Assembly (NCBI GenBank): GCA_027371625.1
Contig: DAHXMQ010000254.1
Span: forward strand, 1 to 12,277
DNA from: Candidatus Methanoperedentaceae archaeon
GTDB lineage: Archaea; Halobacteriota; Methanosarcinia; Methanosarcinales; Methanoperedenaceae
Length of the DNA: 12,277 bases
Direction: 5' to 3'
The notes under the pieces were generated by a model, which was not told where the DNA came from, ran no database searches, and saw nothing but the letters and a program-made list of their open reading frames with translations. This document shows, piece by piece, positions 6,030 through 12,277 of this stretch. Within the stretch, counting starts at the first letter, position 1. Every line of letters starts with the position of its first letter. The translations under genes and the position numbers were made by a program.

Positions 6030-6938
6030 ATGGACGAAATTGAAAGAATAAAGCAACTTAAAAAGGAAAAAAATGCCATCATCCTTGCCCATAATTACCA
6101 GCGCGGCGATGTGCAGGATATTGCCGACTTCGTGGGAGATTCCTTCGGTCTGAGCCAGAAAGCAGCTTCACATACTGCTTCTGTTATCGTCTTCTGCGGC
6201 GTGGATTTCATGGCAGAGAGCGCTGCGATCCTGAGTCCCAAAAAGACGGTGCTCATGCCGGAGCTTTTAGCCCAGTGTCCGATGGCTGCCATGATAACCC
6301 CTGAGTTATTAAGAAAGGAGAAGGGAAAATATCCCGATGCTGCTGTCGTTTGTTATGTGAACACGCCTGCCTCTGTTAAAGCGGAAAGCGATATATGCTG
6401 CACTTCGGCAAACGCCATCAAGGTGGTGAATTCGCTGGCTGAAGATGAGATAATCTTCGTTCCTGACAAAAATCTTGCCCTATATGTGGCGGCGCATACA
6501 AACAAGAAAATCATTCCATGGAACGGCTACTGCCCAACCCATCACCTCATTCTGCCTGGCGATATACTGCTTGAGAAAGAGGAGCATCCCGAGGCAGAGG
6601 TTCTCGTTCATCCAGAATGCAGACCCGATGTCGTAGCGCTCGCGGATAAGGTGCTGAGTACCGAAGGCATGCTGAAATACGCTGGGATTTCCAATTCGCG
6701 GGAGTTCATCATAGGCACAGAGGTAGGGCTTTTGCACCGCCTGAGAAAAGAAAATCCTGAAAAGACCTTCATTCCTGCGACACCGTATGCGGTCTGCCCG
6801 AATATGAAAATGAACACATTGCAGAGCATCATCCGCTCGCTTGAGCGAAACGAGCACGTGATAAAAGTCCCGGAGGACATAAGGGCGAAGGCAAAAGTCG
6901 CACTTGACAGGATGCTGGAAGTAGGGCGGGGCGACTAA
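6030..6938 (+). CDS. nadA: Quinolinate synthase
   Basis: Condenses iminoaspartate with dihydroxyacetone phosphate to quinolinate, for de novo NAD synthesis, using an oxygen-sensitive [4Fe-4S] cluster. From ATG 6030 (302 aa) the three cluster cysteines are C83 (AQCPMA), C124 (CCTSANA) and C256 (VCPNMKMNT). Substrate-binding landmarks include ILAHNYQ at 17-23, [33 protein letters not shown] and [10 protein letters not shown]. The length matches the archaeal/Thermotoga type. The frame also permits GTG 5982, adding 16 residues that resemble no family N-terminus; ATG 6030 gives the usual [14 protein letters not shown] start, although no Shine-Dalgarno sequence precedes either. The partner nadB (aspartate oxidase or dehydrogenase) and nadC are not in the window. 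Its stop overlaps the hisB stop by four bases, convergently. Confidence 0.95.
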   Translation: MDEIERIKQLKKEKNAIILAHNYQRGDVQDIADFVGDSFGLSQKAASHTASVIVFCGVDFMAESAAILSPKKTVLMPELLAQCPMAAMITPELLRKEKGKYPDAAVVCYVNTPASVKAESDICCTSANAIKVVNSLAEDEIIFVPDKNLALYVAAHTNKKIIPWNGYCPTHHLILPGDILLEKEEHPEAEVLVHPECRPDVVALADKVLSTEGMLKYAGISNSREFIIGTEVGLLHRLRKENPEKTFIPATPYAVCPNMKMNTLQSIIRSLERNEHVIKVPEDIRAKAKVALDRMLEVGRGD

Positions 6939-7507
6939 AGAACGCCTTTCGTGCTCGGAACGCTTTCCCCGCTTATCCTGATTGCCCTTTTTAATGCAAT
7001 CCCGAACGCCTTGAAGAGAGCCTCGTTTTTATGATGGTCATTCTCGCCTTTTACATCCATGTGCGCGTTAATGCCTGCATTGCTTGTCAGGGATTCAAAA
7101 AAATGCCTTGTGTTCTGGGGATTGAAACCTCCTATTTTCCCTCCAAACGAACCATCGAAAGCAAGAAAACTCCTGCCGCTTAAGTCTATTGCAACCGTGG
7201 CAAGTGCTTCATCCATGGGCACGCTTGCTTCGCCGAAGCGCTCGATGCCTTTTTTGTCGCCGAGTGCCTTCCCAAGTGCACTTCCCAGAGCTATTCCAAC
7301 ATCCTCTATGGTGTGGTGGTCGTCCACGCTTAGGTCGCCCTGCGCTTTGATTTCGAGGTCAAAGGAGCCGTGCTTTGCAAACGAGTTGAGCATGTGGTCA
7401 AAGAACGCTATGCCTGTGTTGATGTCCGTGTTTCCCGAACCTTCTAAGGTTATTTTCACTTCTATGTCGGTCTCGTTTGTTTTCCGGGTTACTTTCGATG
7501 AGCGCAT
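6935..7507 (-). CDS. hisB: Imidazoleglycerol-phosphate dehydratase
   Basis: Sixth step of histidine synthesis: dehydrates imidazole-glycerol phosphate to imidazole-acetol phosphate. The 190-residue protein from ATG 7507 ([17 protein letters not shown]) carries both Mn-binding HHxxE repeats, DDHHTIED and NDHHKNEA, plus [26 protein letters not shown] and [13 protein letters not shown] NTRHFFES. It is the monofunctional type, with no histidinol-phosphatase domain. The frame remains open upstream to 7639, but those residues show no family similarity and would overlap the vapB operator and start, so ATG 7507 is chosen. No Shine-Dalgarno sequence is apparent, and a TATA-like box on the minus strand about 25 bp upstream suggests a leaderless message. 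hisF lies 1.8 kb away on the other strand, so there is no his operon here. Confidence 0.95.
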   Translation of the reverse strand: MRSSKVTRKTNETDIEVKITLEGSGNTDINTGIAFFDHMLNSFAKHGSFDLEIKAQGDLSVDDHHTIEDVGIALGSALGKALGDKKGIERFGEASVPMDEALATVAIDLSGRSFLAFDGSFGGKIGGFNPQNTRHFFESLTSNAGINAHMDVKGENDHHKNEALFKAFGIALKRAIRISGESVPSTKGVL

Positions 7508-7528
7508 GATGGCTTTTATTAATTGGTT

Positions 7529-7540
7529 GGAATATAAAGG
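7529..7540. promoter_or_regulatory. TATA-like box for vapBC, possibly shared with divergent hisB
   Basis: GGAATATAAAGG contains a good TATA box read rightward (AATATAAA, 7531-7538), putting vapB transcription start near 7560, before the palindromic operator. Read leftward it gives CCTTTATATTCC, at the right distance for a leaderless hisB message. Confidence 0.45.
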
Positions 7541-7573
7541 TATGGATTTGGAACTTGCGAAAGATTTATGCAT

Positions 7574-7591
7574 CTGTGTATGCATACACAG
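7574..7591. promoter_or_regulatory. 18-bp perfect palindrome before vapB, candidate autoregulatory operator
   Basis: CTGTGTATGCATACACAG is its own reverse complement over all 18 bases and ends four bases before the vapB start codon. A second TATGCAT copy lies 12 bp upstream of the central one (7567-7573 and 7579-7585). The position, downstream of the probable transcription start, fits repression by the VapBC complex. Binding is inferred from how VapBC modules are usually regulated. Confidence 0.6.
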
Positions 7592-7595
7592 TATT

Positions 7596-7814
7596 ATGGG
7601 AACAAAGACAATATCAATAAGGGATGAGGTATACAACATCCTGAAAAGCCTGAAAAGAGATAACGAGAGCTTCAGTGAGGTTATAGGAAAACTTGCAGAG
7701 AAACGAAAATCAGATTTAAGTCAATATTTCGGGGTTTTAAAGGGCAGCAAAGTGCTGGATGAAATAGAAGAAGATTATAAGAAAATAAGAGCATCTGCCA
7801 TGCAAAGAATATGA
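7596..7814 (+). CDS. vapB: VapB-type antitoxin (DUF217 family)
   Basis: A 72-residue protein starting MGTKTISIRDEVYNILKSLK. The N-terminal half is a ribbon-helix-helix-like DNA-binding segment (TISIRDEVY then two helices with SFSEVIGKL), as in archaeal VapB antitoxins of the DUF217 group. The charged C-terminal half (KVLDEIEEDYKKIRASAMQ) would wrap the toxin and block its active site. The last codons overlap the toxin start in an ATGA junction, showing translational coupling. The frame is open far upstream, but that part is antisense to hisB and has no domain; ATG 7596 gives the family-like N-terminus. Expression is likely repressed by VapBC at the palindrome directly upstream. Confidence 0.88.
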   Translation: MGTKTISIRDEVYNILKSLKRDNESFSEVIGKLAEKRKSDLSQYFGVLKGSKVLDEIEEDYKKIRASAMQRI

Positions 7815-8197
7815 TTGTTCTTGATACAAGCGTTCTTATCGATTATTTCAAAGGGGAGAACAAATCTTTTGATTTTGTTACGAATTCTGATGCTGCTGCC
7901 ACTGTAATATCTTATCATGAAATTCTCTCAGGAATAAAACATAAGAAGGCTAAAAAAGAGGAGGCCTTTTACAGGCGATTTTTTTCCAATATCAAGATTT
8001 TAGAGTTTGGTTTAAAAGCTTCTGAAGAATCAAGCAGCATCATGGCAAGACTTTTGAGCCTTGGGAAACTCGTTAATACACTCGATGTGCTTATTGCAGG
8101 TATCGCCATAACAAACGGAGCCGAAAAAATAGTTTCAAGGGATAAGGATTTCCTCGAAATATCCAAGGTAACTGGACTGGAAATTGAAGTCTATTGA
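7811..8197 (+). CDS. vapC: VapC toxin, PIN-domain ribonuclease
   Basis: A 128-residue PIN-domain protein. The acidic residues that bind Mg2+/Mn2+ are in place: D5 (LDTSVLID), E37 (YHEIL), D92 (NTLDVLIAG) and D111/D113 (SRDKDF). VapC toxins cut tRNA or rRNA at specific sites and stop translation when the antitoxin is degraded; the target here is unknown. Start ATG 7811 overlaps the vapB stop by four bases. All catalytic positions are intact, so it should be active. No other module genes adjoin it; the next gene is an unrelated PIN-fold protein 47 bp downstream. Confidence 0.93.
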   Translation: MIVLDTSVLIDYFKGENKSFDFVTNSDAAATVISYHEILSGIKHKKAKKEEAFYRRFFSNIKILEFGLKASEESSSIMARLLSLGKLVNTLDVLIAGIAITNGAEKIVSRDKDFLEISKVTGLEIEVY

Positions 8198-8244
8198 GCA
8201 CTAACAGAAAGTTTCTTAACTCGATAAAGATATTATTTGCCTGT

Positions 8245-8940
8245 ATGATCCGCCAGAGATTCGTTCTTGATACCAGCGCGCTCACAGATACGCAGACAAG
8301 GGAACTTGAAGGAGGCACTCTCTGTGTTGCCATGGGGGGTATCCTTGATATCATAGCCGAAGTGCGCCTCCATCTCGGGATAAGCTGCTACATTCCTTAT
8401 CCTTCGGTATATAATGAGATGAGGGAATTTGCAAAGAACAACGGATGCGACGAGGAGACGCTGGCTAAAATCGATACATGGCTTGTCAAAAAAACCCCGG
8501 ATAGATACGAGGTGAAAATCCCCTCCAAAATCTTCTATGATTACGTGGATTTCATGCGCGGACGTATAAACAAAGGCATGAACGTGGCTGAGGATGCAAT
8601 ATGGGAGGCAGCCACGGAGTGCCTCTTCCGCACTACAAAGGCGACATCAAAACAGGAGATAGAGCCTGAAATCGAAAGGAATGTGATAGGCGCGATTATC
8701 AACAACTTCCGGGATAAGTACAGGAACGCCTTGCGATACGGAATCCTTGACAGTGCTCCCGATATCGATGTGCTGCTGCTTGCAAAGGAGCTTGATGCCG
8801 CAGTGGTTGCAAGCGATATCGGTATCCAGAAATGGGCTGAGCAGCTCGGTCTTCGTTTCGTGGAGGCAAAATCCTTTCCTGCGATGATGAAAGAATATTT
8901 AAAACGGGTGAAACCTGAGAAAATCGCAAGCACGGTGTAG
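8245..8940 (+). CDS. RNA ligase partner protein (PIN_5 family)
   Basis: A 231-residue protein, starting [15 protein letters not shown], that belongs to the archaeal PIN-like family named 'RNA ligase partner' because it commonly sits next to a homodimeric Rnl3-type ATP-dependent RNA ligase. PIN-fold acidic positions visible are D9 (LDTSALTD), E58 (SVYNEM), D173/D175 ([13 protein letters not shown]) and D191 (VASDIG), so a metal-dependent nuclease site is plausible. Its biochemical function has not been established to my knowledge. The frame permits TTG 8194, overlapping the vapC stop, but the added 17 residues are unlike the family start, so ATG 8245 is chosen. No Shine-Dalgarno sequence is evident. 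The ligase gene itself is not adjacent; the following gene, one base downstream, is a small membrane protein, suggesting an operon. Confidence 0.88.
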   Translation: MIRQRFVLDTSALTDTQTRELEGGTLCVAMGGILDIIAEVRLHLGISCYIPYPSVYNEMREFAKNNGCDEETLAKIDTWLVKKTPDRYEVKIPSKIFYDYVDFMRGRINKGMNVAEDAIWEAATECLFRTTKATSKQEIEPEIERNVIGAIINNFRDKYRNALRYGILDSAPDIDVLLLAKELDAAVVASDIGIQKWAEQLGLRFVEAKSFPAMMKEYLKRVKPEKIASTV

Positions 8941-8941
8941 C

Positions 8942-9259
8942 ATGGTATATGAGTACCTCGCAGCCTTCGGTTTTGCTGCGATTATTTTCCTAACATTGCG
9001 AGATATCAGAATCTACCATCGCACGAGGATTGAATCATACCGCAAAGGCGCACTGAAGGGGATGGTTGCCGCTGCCGTAGCGCTTTTTGGGATGTCCATT
9101 ACCGAAGTGAACCCCTCTGTCGGGCTGACGATTGTGCTTGTTGCTGTTTATATCAATGGAAAAGGCAAACGCGAGGATGTTTTCGGGAATGCTCCATTGA
9201 TTAAAAGGGTGCTTGGGGAAACTACTGTTAAGGGGGAACTAAAAATTAACCGCAGATGA
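8942..9259 (+). CDS. Small membrane protein, unknown function
   Basis: A 105-residue protein beginning one base after the RNA ligase partner stop, so the two are probably cotranscribed. Hydrophobic segments at about 5-20 (AAFGFAAIIFLTL), 40-55 (GMVAAAVALFGMSI) and 58-74 (PSVGLTIVLVAVYI) suggest two or three membrane helices. The loop between the first two is strongly basic (RDIRIYHRTRIESYRKGALKG), so by the positive-inside rule this loop faces the cytoplasm. The hydrophilic C-terminal 30 residues carry no motif. I do not recognise the family beyond similarity in style to small methanogen membrane proteins. No catalytic residues are evident. Confidence 0.75.
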   Translation: MVYEYLAAFGFAAIIFLTLRDIRIYHRTRIESYRKGALKGMVAAAVALFGMSITEVNPSVGLTIVLVAVYINGKGKREDVFGNAPLIKRVLGETTVKGELKINRR

Positions 9260-9310
9260 ACGCCGATGCGCACCAAAACTATTTCATTCCATAGCAACTA
9301 AAAAAGGTCA

Positions 9311-10126
9311 ATGCTCACAAAACGAATCATCCCGTGCCTTGATGTCACCCTTGATAAGGAAGGGGGATGTGTTGTCAAGGGAATCGAGTTTGTAAATCTA
9401 AAAGAGGCGGGCGACCCTGTCGAGCTTGCGAAGAGGTATAACGAACATGGGGCGGATGAGCTTGTGTTTCTTGATATCACTGCCTCGCATGAGAAAAGAG
9501 CCACGATGATAGAGGTAATAGAGAGGACGGCAAACGAGGTGTTCATCCCTCTGACGGTCGGAGGAGGAATCAGCAGCATAAATGCAATAAGGAGCATACT
9601 CAGAGCAGGTGCTGACAAGGTTTCGATTAATACCGCTGCCGTGAAGAATCCCGAATTTGTGAGAGAATCCTCCGAAATATTCGGCTCGCAGTGCATCGTT
9701 ACTGCCATCGACTGCAAACGCAATTTTGATATCAAAAAGGACAGAACAATAATAGAGCTTGAAAACGGGAGAAAAGCATGGTACGAGGTTGTAATCTACG
9801 GGGGAAGGACGCCCACGGGTATAGACGCAGTGCAGTGGGCGCAGAAGGTGGAAGAACTGGGCTCTGGGGAGATTTTGCTCACAAGCATGGACAGGGATGG
9901 AACGAAGGATGGGTATGATCTACCCATTACACGAACTCTCTCAGAAACGCTCGATATCCCCATAATAGCCTCAGGAGGGGCAGGGAACCTTGAGCACATG
10001 TACGAGGCTTTCTCGGAAGGAAAAGCCGATGCTGCTCTGGCTGCAAGCATCTTCCATTTCGGGGAATACACCATAGGCGAGGCGAAGGAGTATCTCTGGA
10101 AAAAAGGGGTGGCTGTAAGGGTTTAA
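9311..10126 (+). CDS. hisF: Imidazole glycerol phosphate synthase, cyclase subunit
   Basis: HisF uses ammonia from the glutaminase HisH to convert PRFAR into imidazole-glycerol phosphate and AICAR, linking histidine and purine synthesis. The 271-residue beta/alpha barrel shows the catalytic D11 (IIPCLDV) and D134 (AIDCKRN). Phosphate-binding loops are VGGGI at 83-87 and [10 protein letters not shown] in the second half; the half-barrel duplication is also visible in FLDITAS versus LTSMDRDGT. The length is slightly above the bacterial norm and typical for archaea. Start ATG 9311 follows a weak AAAAGGT Shine-Dalgarno-like sequence at about 9301-9307. hisH is not in the window. The stop abuts the stop of the convergent membrane protein gene with no spacer. 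Confidence 0.96.
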   Translation: MLTKRIIPCLDVTLDKEGGCVVKGIEFVNLKEAGDPVELAKRYNEHGADELVFLDITASHEKRATMIEVIERTANEVFIPLTVGGGISSINAIRSILRAGADKVSINTAAVKNPEFVRESSEIFGSQCIVTAIDCKRNFDIKKDRTIIELENGRKAWYEVVIYGGRTPTGIDAVQWAQKVEELGSGEILLTSMDRDGTKDGYDLPITRTLSETLDIPIIASGGAGNLEHMYEAFSEGKADAALAASIFHFGEYTIGEAKEYLWKKGVAVRV

Positions 10127-11110
10127 CTATTCTATCTGTTTGATTTCGCCCACGATATTTTCAAGCAGTAATCCCAGCGTTATAAGACCAAGGGGTTTTC
10201 CTTCGTCACTTATCACAAAGCACATGCTTGAGTTGCTGCCTTTTATCAAATCCACGAGTTCAAGTAACGATGTGTTGGGATTCGCAAAGAGGGCAGGTCT
10301 TGCTATTTCTTTTATTGCTCTTTCCTTCTCAGCCAGATTATTGAGGGCATCTTTTATATGCACAAATCCAAGAATTTTTCCTTCATTAACAACCGGGATT
10401 CTTGCGAATTTCTTTCTTCTTACAAGCTCCACGGCATCGCCAAGCGTAGCCTTCGCATCTATACATGTTACTTTTTCAAACGGAATCATTATATCGCAGG
10501 CTTTTATCCCGGAAAAGTCAAGTGCTGATTTGAGCAGGCGCTTCTCTTCCTTGCGGATTATTCCTTCCTCCTCACCCATTTCAATCATATAGCTAAGGTC
10601 CTCACGCATGAAAATGGGTTGTTTTATTGAAGTTTTCACCCCGACCAGCCTCAGTATAATATTCGTCAATCCTGTAAAGAAAACGATGAGGGGTTTTAAT
10701 ATCCCTATAAGGAATTTCATCACAGGCGCAAGTTTATAGGCTATCTCGGGATTCCTTGCAGCATACGCCTTCGGGGTTATCTCTGCAAAAGCAACGATGA
10801 GGAGTGTGGCTATTATGGTCGCTATCGATATCGCATTCGGACCAAAAAGATCGATCACGACTACGGTTATCAGTACCGAGATGGTGATGTTGACGATGTT
10901 GTTGCCTATCAGGATGGCTGCGAGGAAATTCTCAGGTATATCGAGTATCTCTTTTATAATGGATGCATTTTTTCTCCCTTTGGAAATATAGCCTTTGAGG
11001 CGTATCCTGTTCTGGGAGATTACCGAGGTTTCTGAGAGGCTGAAGAATATCGATGCCAGCATGAGGAGAATTATTGCAATTATTGTGAAGGAAAGCTCTG
11101 CCGGGGACAA
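10127..11110 (-). CDS. CNNM/CorB-family membrane protein with CBS-domain pair
   Basis: DUF21 membrane domain followed by a CBS pair: the family of CNNM/CorB/MpfA proteins linked to Mg2+ (and possibly Co2+ or Na+-coupled) transport. From the chosen start (327 aa) there are about three to four membrane segments in the first 160 residues. The family motif SLSETSVISQNRIRLKG follows the first, with IGNNIVNI in the second and AEITPKAYAARNPE after the third. An acidic helical linker (EMGEEEGIIRKEEKRLL) leads to CBS1 (DIMIPFEKV...RIPVV...GFVHIKDAL) and CBS2 (to ...GLITLGLLLENIVGEI), which usually bind ATP-Mg. The C-terminal CorC/HlyC domain is missing. The frame extends to TTG 11143, but AGGTGA at 11116-11121 is five bases before TTG 11110, which is preferred. 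The substrate ion is not decidable from sequence. Confidence 0.88.
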   Translation of the reverse strand: MSPAELSFTIIAIILLMLASIFFSLSETSVISQNRIRLKGYISKGRKNASIIKEILDIPENFLAAILIGNNIVNITISVLITVVVIDLFGPNAISIATIIATLLIVAFAEITPKAYAARNPEIAYKLAPVMKFLIGILKPLIVFFTGLTNIILRLVGVKTSIKQPIFMREDLSYMIEMGEEEGIIRKEEKRLLKSALDFSGIKACDIMIPFEKVTCIDAKATLGDAVELVRRKKFARIPVVNEGKILGFVHIKDALNNLAEKERAIKEIARPALFANPNTSLLELVDLIKGSNSSMCFVISDEGKPLGLITLGLLLENIVGEIKQIE

Positions 11111-11203
11111 TAAATTCACCTGTTGGTGGTAATAGTAGGGCAATGCTTAAAACTAATCGTGGGAACCTTTTCTTCTCTATCCTTTAAGTGGTAATCCAAA
11201 TAA

Positions 11204-11258
11204 ACATTAAATAGTATGAGCAATATTAATTAGCTCATTATATATAAGGAGTTGAGAT
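11204..11258 (+). promoter_or_regulatory. TPR-gene promoter and ribosome-binding site
   Basis: ATTAAATA (11207-11214) is a TATA-like box predicting transcription start near 11235. AAGGAG at 11246-11251, seven bases before ATG 11259, is a strong Shine-Dalgarno sequence. An imperfect inverted repeat, GAGC...GCTC (11218-11236), lies between. Confidence 0.45.
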
Positions 11259-11999
11259 ATGGGATTCCAACACTGTTATGATAAACTGCTTGAAATAAAT
11301 CCCAAGGATGCGGCTGCATGGTGCAGCAAGGGCGATGTGTTATTTGAGAACGGCAACTTCGAAGAAGCGCTTCGTGCTTATGATAAAGCCATCGGGATAA
11401 ATCCAAAGGATGAAACTGTCTGGAATAATAGAGGATTGACCCTTGTTAAACTCAACCGTTTCTCCGAGGCTATAGAATCGTATGATAAAGCCATCGAAAT
11501 AAATCCTGCAGTTGAAAAAATATGGAGCAATAAAGGGCTTGCCCTGGTAAGAATGAAGCAGGCAGAAGAAAAAATCGATTTACAAAAAATTACATCTGTG
11601 CCAGAAGGAAAGAAAGAATCACTTGAACATCTGGTTATGGGAAATACCATGTATTCCATGGGAATGTATGAAAATGCAATCGATTCTTTCAATAAATCCC
11701 TGCAGATAGACTCTGGAAATGCTATTGCATGGAACAATAAAGCGCTTGCGCTTGCCAAATCAGGAAAATTTGATGAAGCCGTGGTTTGCTATGATAAAGC
11801 CATTCAAATCGATCCAAACGATTATGTATTTTTAAACAATAAAGGTAATGCGTTTTATAAAAAAGGGAATATTAAGGAAGCCATGAAAAGTTATGAATTA
11901 GCTATTAAGTTAAATCCTGAAAGCAGGACAGCAAAAGGGGGCATGGAAATGTGTTTGAAATCTTTAAAAAATCAGGAAAATAATGGAAGAGATAGATGA
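11259..11999 (+). CDS. Tetratricopeptide-repeat protein
   Basis: A 246-residue soluble protein built almost wholly of 34-residue TPR units with the usual W/N-G-Y-A-Y-A-P pattern. Residues 1-17 form only the second helix of a repeat; full units follow at about 18-51 and 52-85. A repeat beginning at 86 is interrupted by about 20 charged residues (101-122), then units at about 123-154, 155-188 and 189-222, and a capping helix to 236. TPR arrays are protein-binding scaffolds; the partner cannot be read from sequence. Methanosarcinales genomes hold many such proteins. The start is fixed by a Shine-Dalgarno sequence and by an in-frame TGA at 11253-11255. There is no signal peptide or membrane segment. 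The next gene on the same strand, 69 bp after the stop, encodes a KaiC-like protein and is a possible functional neighbour, though it has its own promoter-like sequence. Confidence 0.9.
   Translation: MGFQHCYDKLLEINPKDAAAWCSKGDVLFENGNFEEALRAYDKAIGINPKDETVWNNRGLTLVKLNRFSEAIESYDKAIEINPAVEKIWSNKGLALVRMKQAEEKIDLQKITSVPEGKKESLEHLVMGNTMYSMGMYENAIDSFNKSLQIDSGNAIAWNNKALALAKSGKFDEAVVCYDKAIQIDPNDYVFLNNKGNAFYKKGNIKEAMKSYELAIKLNPESRTAKGGMEMCLKSLKNQENNGRDR
11379..11803 (+). repeat. DNA-level repeats within the TPR gene
   Basis: TATGATAAAGCCAT occurs three times in frame, at 11379-11392, 11481-11494 and 11790-11803. The first two are 102 bp apart, exactly one 34-codon TPR unit. The nucleotide identity suggests recent unit duplication or homogenisation. 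Confidence 0.7.
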
Positions 12000-12009
12000 T
12001 AATTATCAT
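11996..12009. promoter_or_regulatory. 14-bp AT-rich palindrome between the TPR and KaiC-like genes
   Basis: ATGATAATTATCAT is perfectly self-complementary. It overlaps the TPR stop codon and lies about 20 bp upstream of the TATA-like CTTTATATAA (12028-12037) that precedes the next gene. That is an operator-like position, but no regulator is identified. Confidence 0.35.
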
Positions 12010-12068
12010 AATTGTCATAGAGTTAACTTTATATAACAACAAAACCAATAATTCTGAAGGTTAGAAAA

Positions 12069-12277
12069 ATGGCTAATGCAAAAAAAGTTTCCTTAGTGGA
12101 AACGTTCACAAAAGGAACCTCGTCTGCAGTTCCTGTCTTGAAAGAAACGCAGAGTAGAACTACAGGGATAGAAGTTCTTGACCGGACTTTGGGAGGTGGC
12201 TTGCCATCGGGCTCTGTTGCATACATATACGCAGACGCCAAATCCATGGCAGAAGTGTTCCTGTATCAATTTGCACA
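12069..12277 (+). CDS. KaiC/RadA-like (RecA-superfamily) protein with degenerate Walker A, cut by window edge
   Basis: The first 69 residues of a protein starting MANAKKVSLVETF. The segment TTGIEVLDRTLGGGLPSGS (32-50) is the standard lead-in to the P-loop of KaiC, RadA and RAD55-type ATPases. The following strand and loop read VAYIYADAKSMAEVFLYQFA where a GxxGxGKT Walker A would stand, so the nucleotide-binding lysine and glycines are missing. Similar degenerate RecA-fold proteins occur in haloarchaea and methanogens and may act as regulators or protein-interaction domains rather than ATPases (from memory). ATG 12069 follows a Shine-Dalgarno-like AAGGT near 12057-12061 and a TATA-like CTTTATATAA at 12028-12037. 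The rest of the gene, including any Walker B or extra domains, is outside the window. Confidence 0.75.
   Translation, partial: MANAKKVSLVETFTKGTSSAVPVLKETQSRTTGIEVLDRTLGGGLPSGSVAYIYADAKSMAEVFLYQFA

Noticed and set aside
7059..7595. Long upstream extension of the vapB frame
   Set aside because: It is antisense to hisB; the antitoxin domain begins at ATG 7596.
7508..7639. N-terminal extension of hisB by 44 residues
   Set aside because: The extra residues do not resemble HisB and would run through the vapB start and palindrome; ATG 7507 matches family length.
1..12277. CRISPR array, tRNA, rRNA, IS element or prophage
   Set aside because: No regularly spaced repeats, no cloverleaf-like sequence with a T-loop, no rRNA-like stretch and no transposase or integrase motifs were seen on reading both strands.

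Overview
The window looks like chromosome from a euryarchaeon related to the Methanosarcinales. Support comes from an F420H2-oxidase-type flavodiiron protein, a standalone NifB without a C-terminal NifX domain, a methanogen-type LarE, the archaeal 'RNA ligase partner' PIN protein, a methanogen-associated radical SAM/SPASM enzyme, and archaeal BRE/TATA-like boxes upstream of most genes. A Methanoperedens-like (ANME-2d) source is my best guess, but nothing in the window proves it. There is no rRNA, tRNA, CRISPR array, insertion sequence or phage gene. Gene orientation alternates and intergenic spaces are short, so most units are single genes or pairs.

Left part (1-3770): a radical SAM/SPASM peptide-modifying enzyme runs off the left edge on the minus strand. 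It is divergent from a short bacterioferritin-like protein. larE (sulfur transferase) then converges on nifB (nitrogenase cofactor radical SAM), with the two stop codons overlapping by 10 bp. nifB diverges from a flavodiiron protein gene (fprA). This is a cluster of oxygen-sensitive Fe-S enzymes next to iron- and O2-handling proteins.

Middle part (3770-7510): after fprA comes a 48-residue Cys-rich ORF, flanked by two inverted copies of a 13-bp BRE/TATA-like sequence. Then come pyrF (minus), nadA (plus) and hisB (minus), three housekeeping enzymes for pyrimidine, NAD and histidine synthesis.

Right-middle part (7510-10130): a vapBC toxin-antitoxin pair with an 18-bp perfect palindrome just before vapB. 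It is followed on the same strand by the RNA ligase partner PIN-5 protein, a small membrane protein (1-bp gap) and hisF.

Right part (10127-12277): a CNNM/CorB-type membrane protein with CBS domains converges on hisF with no gap. A TPR protein follows, and then the start of a KaiC/RadA-like protein whose Walker A loop is degenerate; it runs off the right edge.

I found no clear new multi-gene system. The most unusual items are the tiny Cys-rich gene between facing promoter-like repeats, a start-less zinc-ribbon-like frame upstream of the SPASM enzyme, the VapBC operator palindrome, and the degenerate KaiC-like protein.
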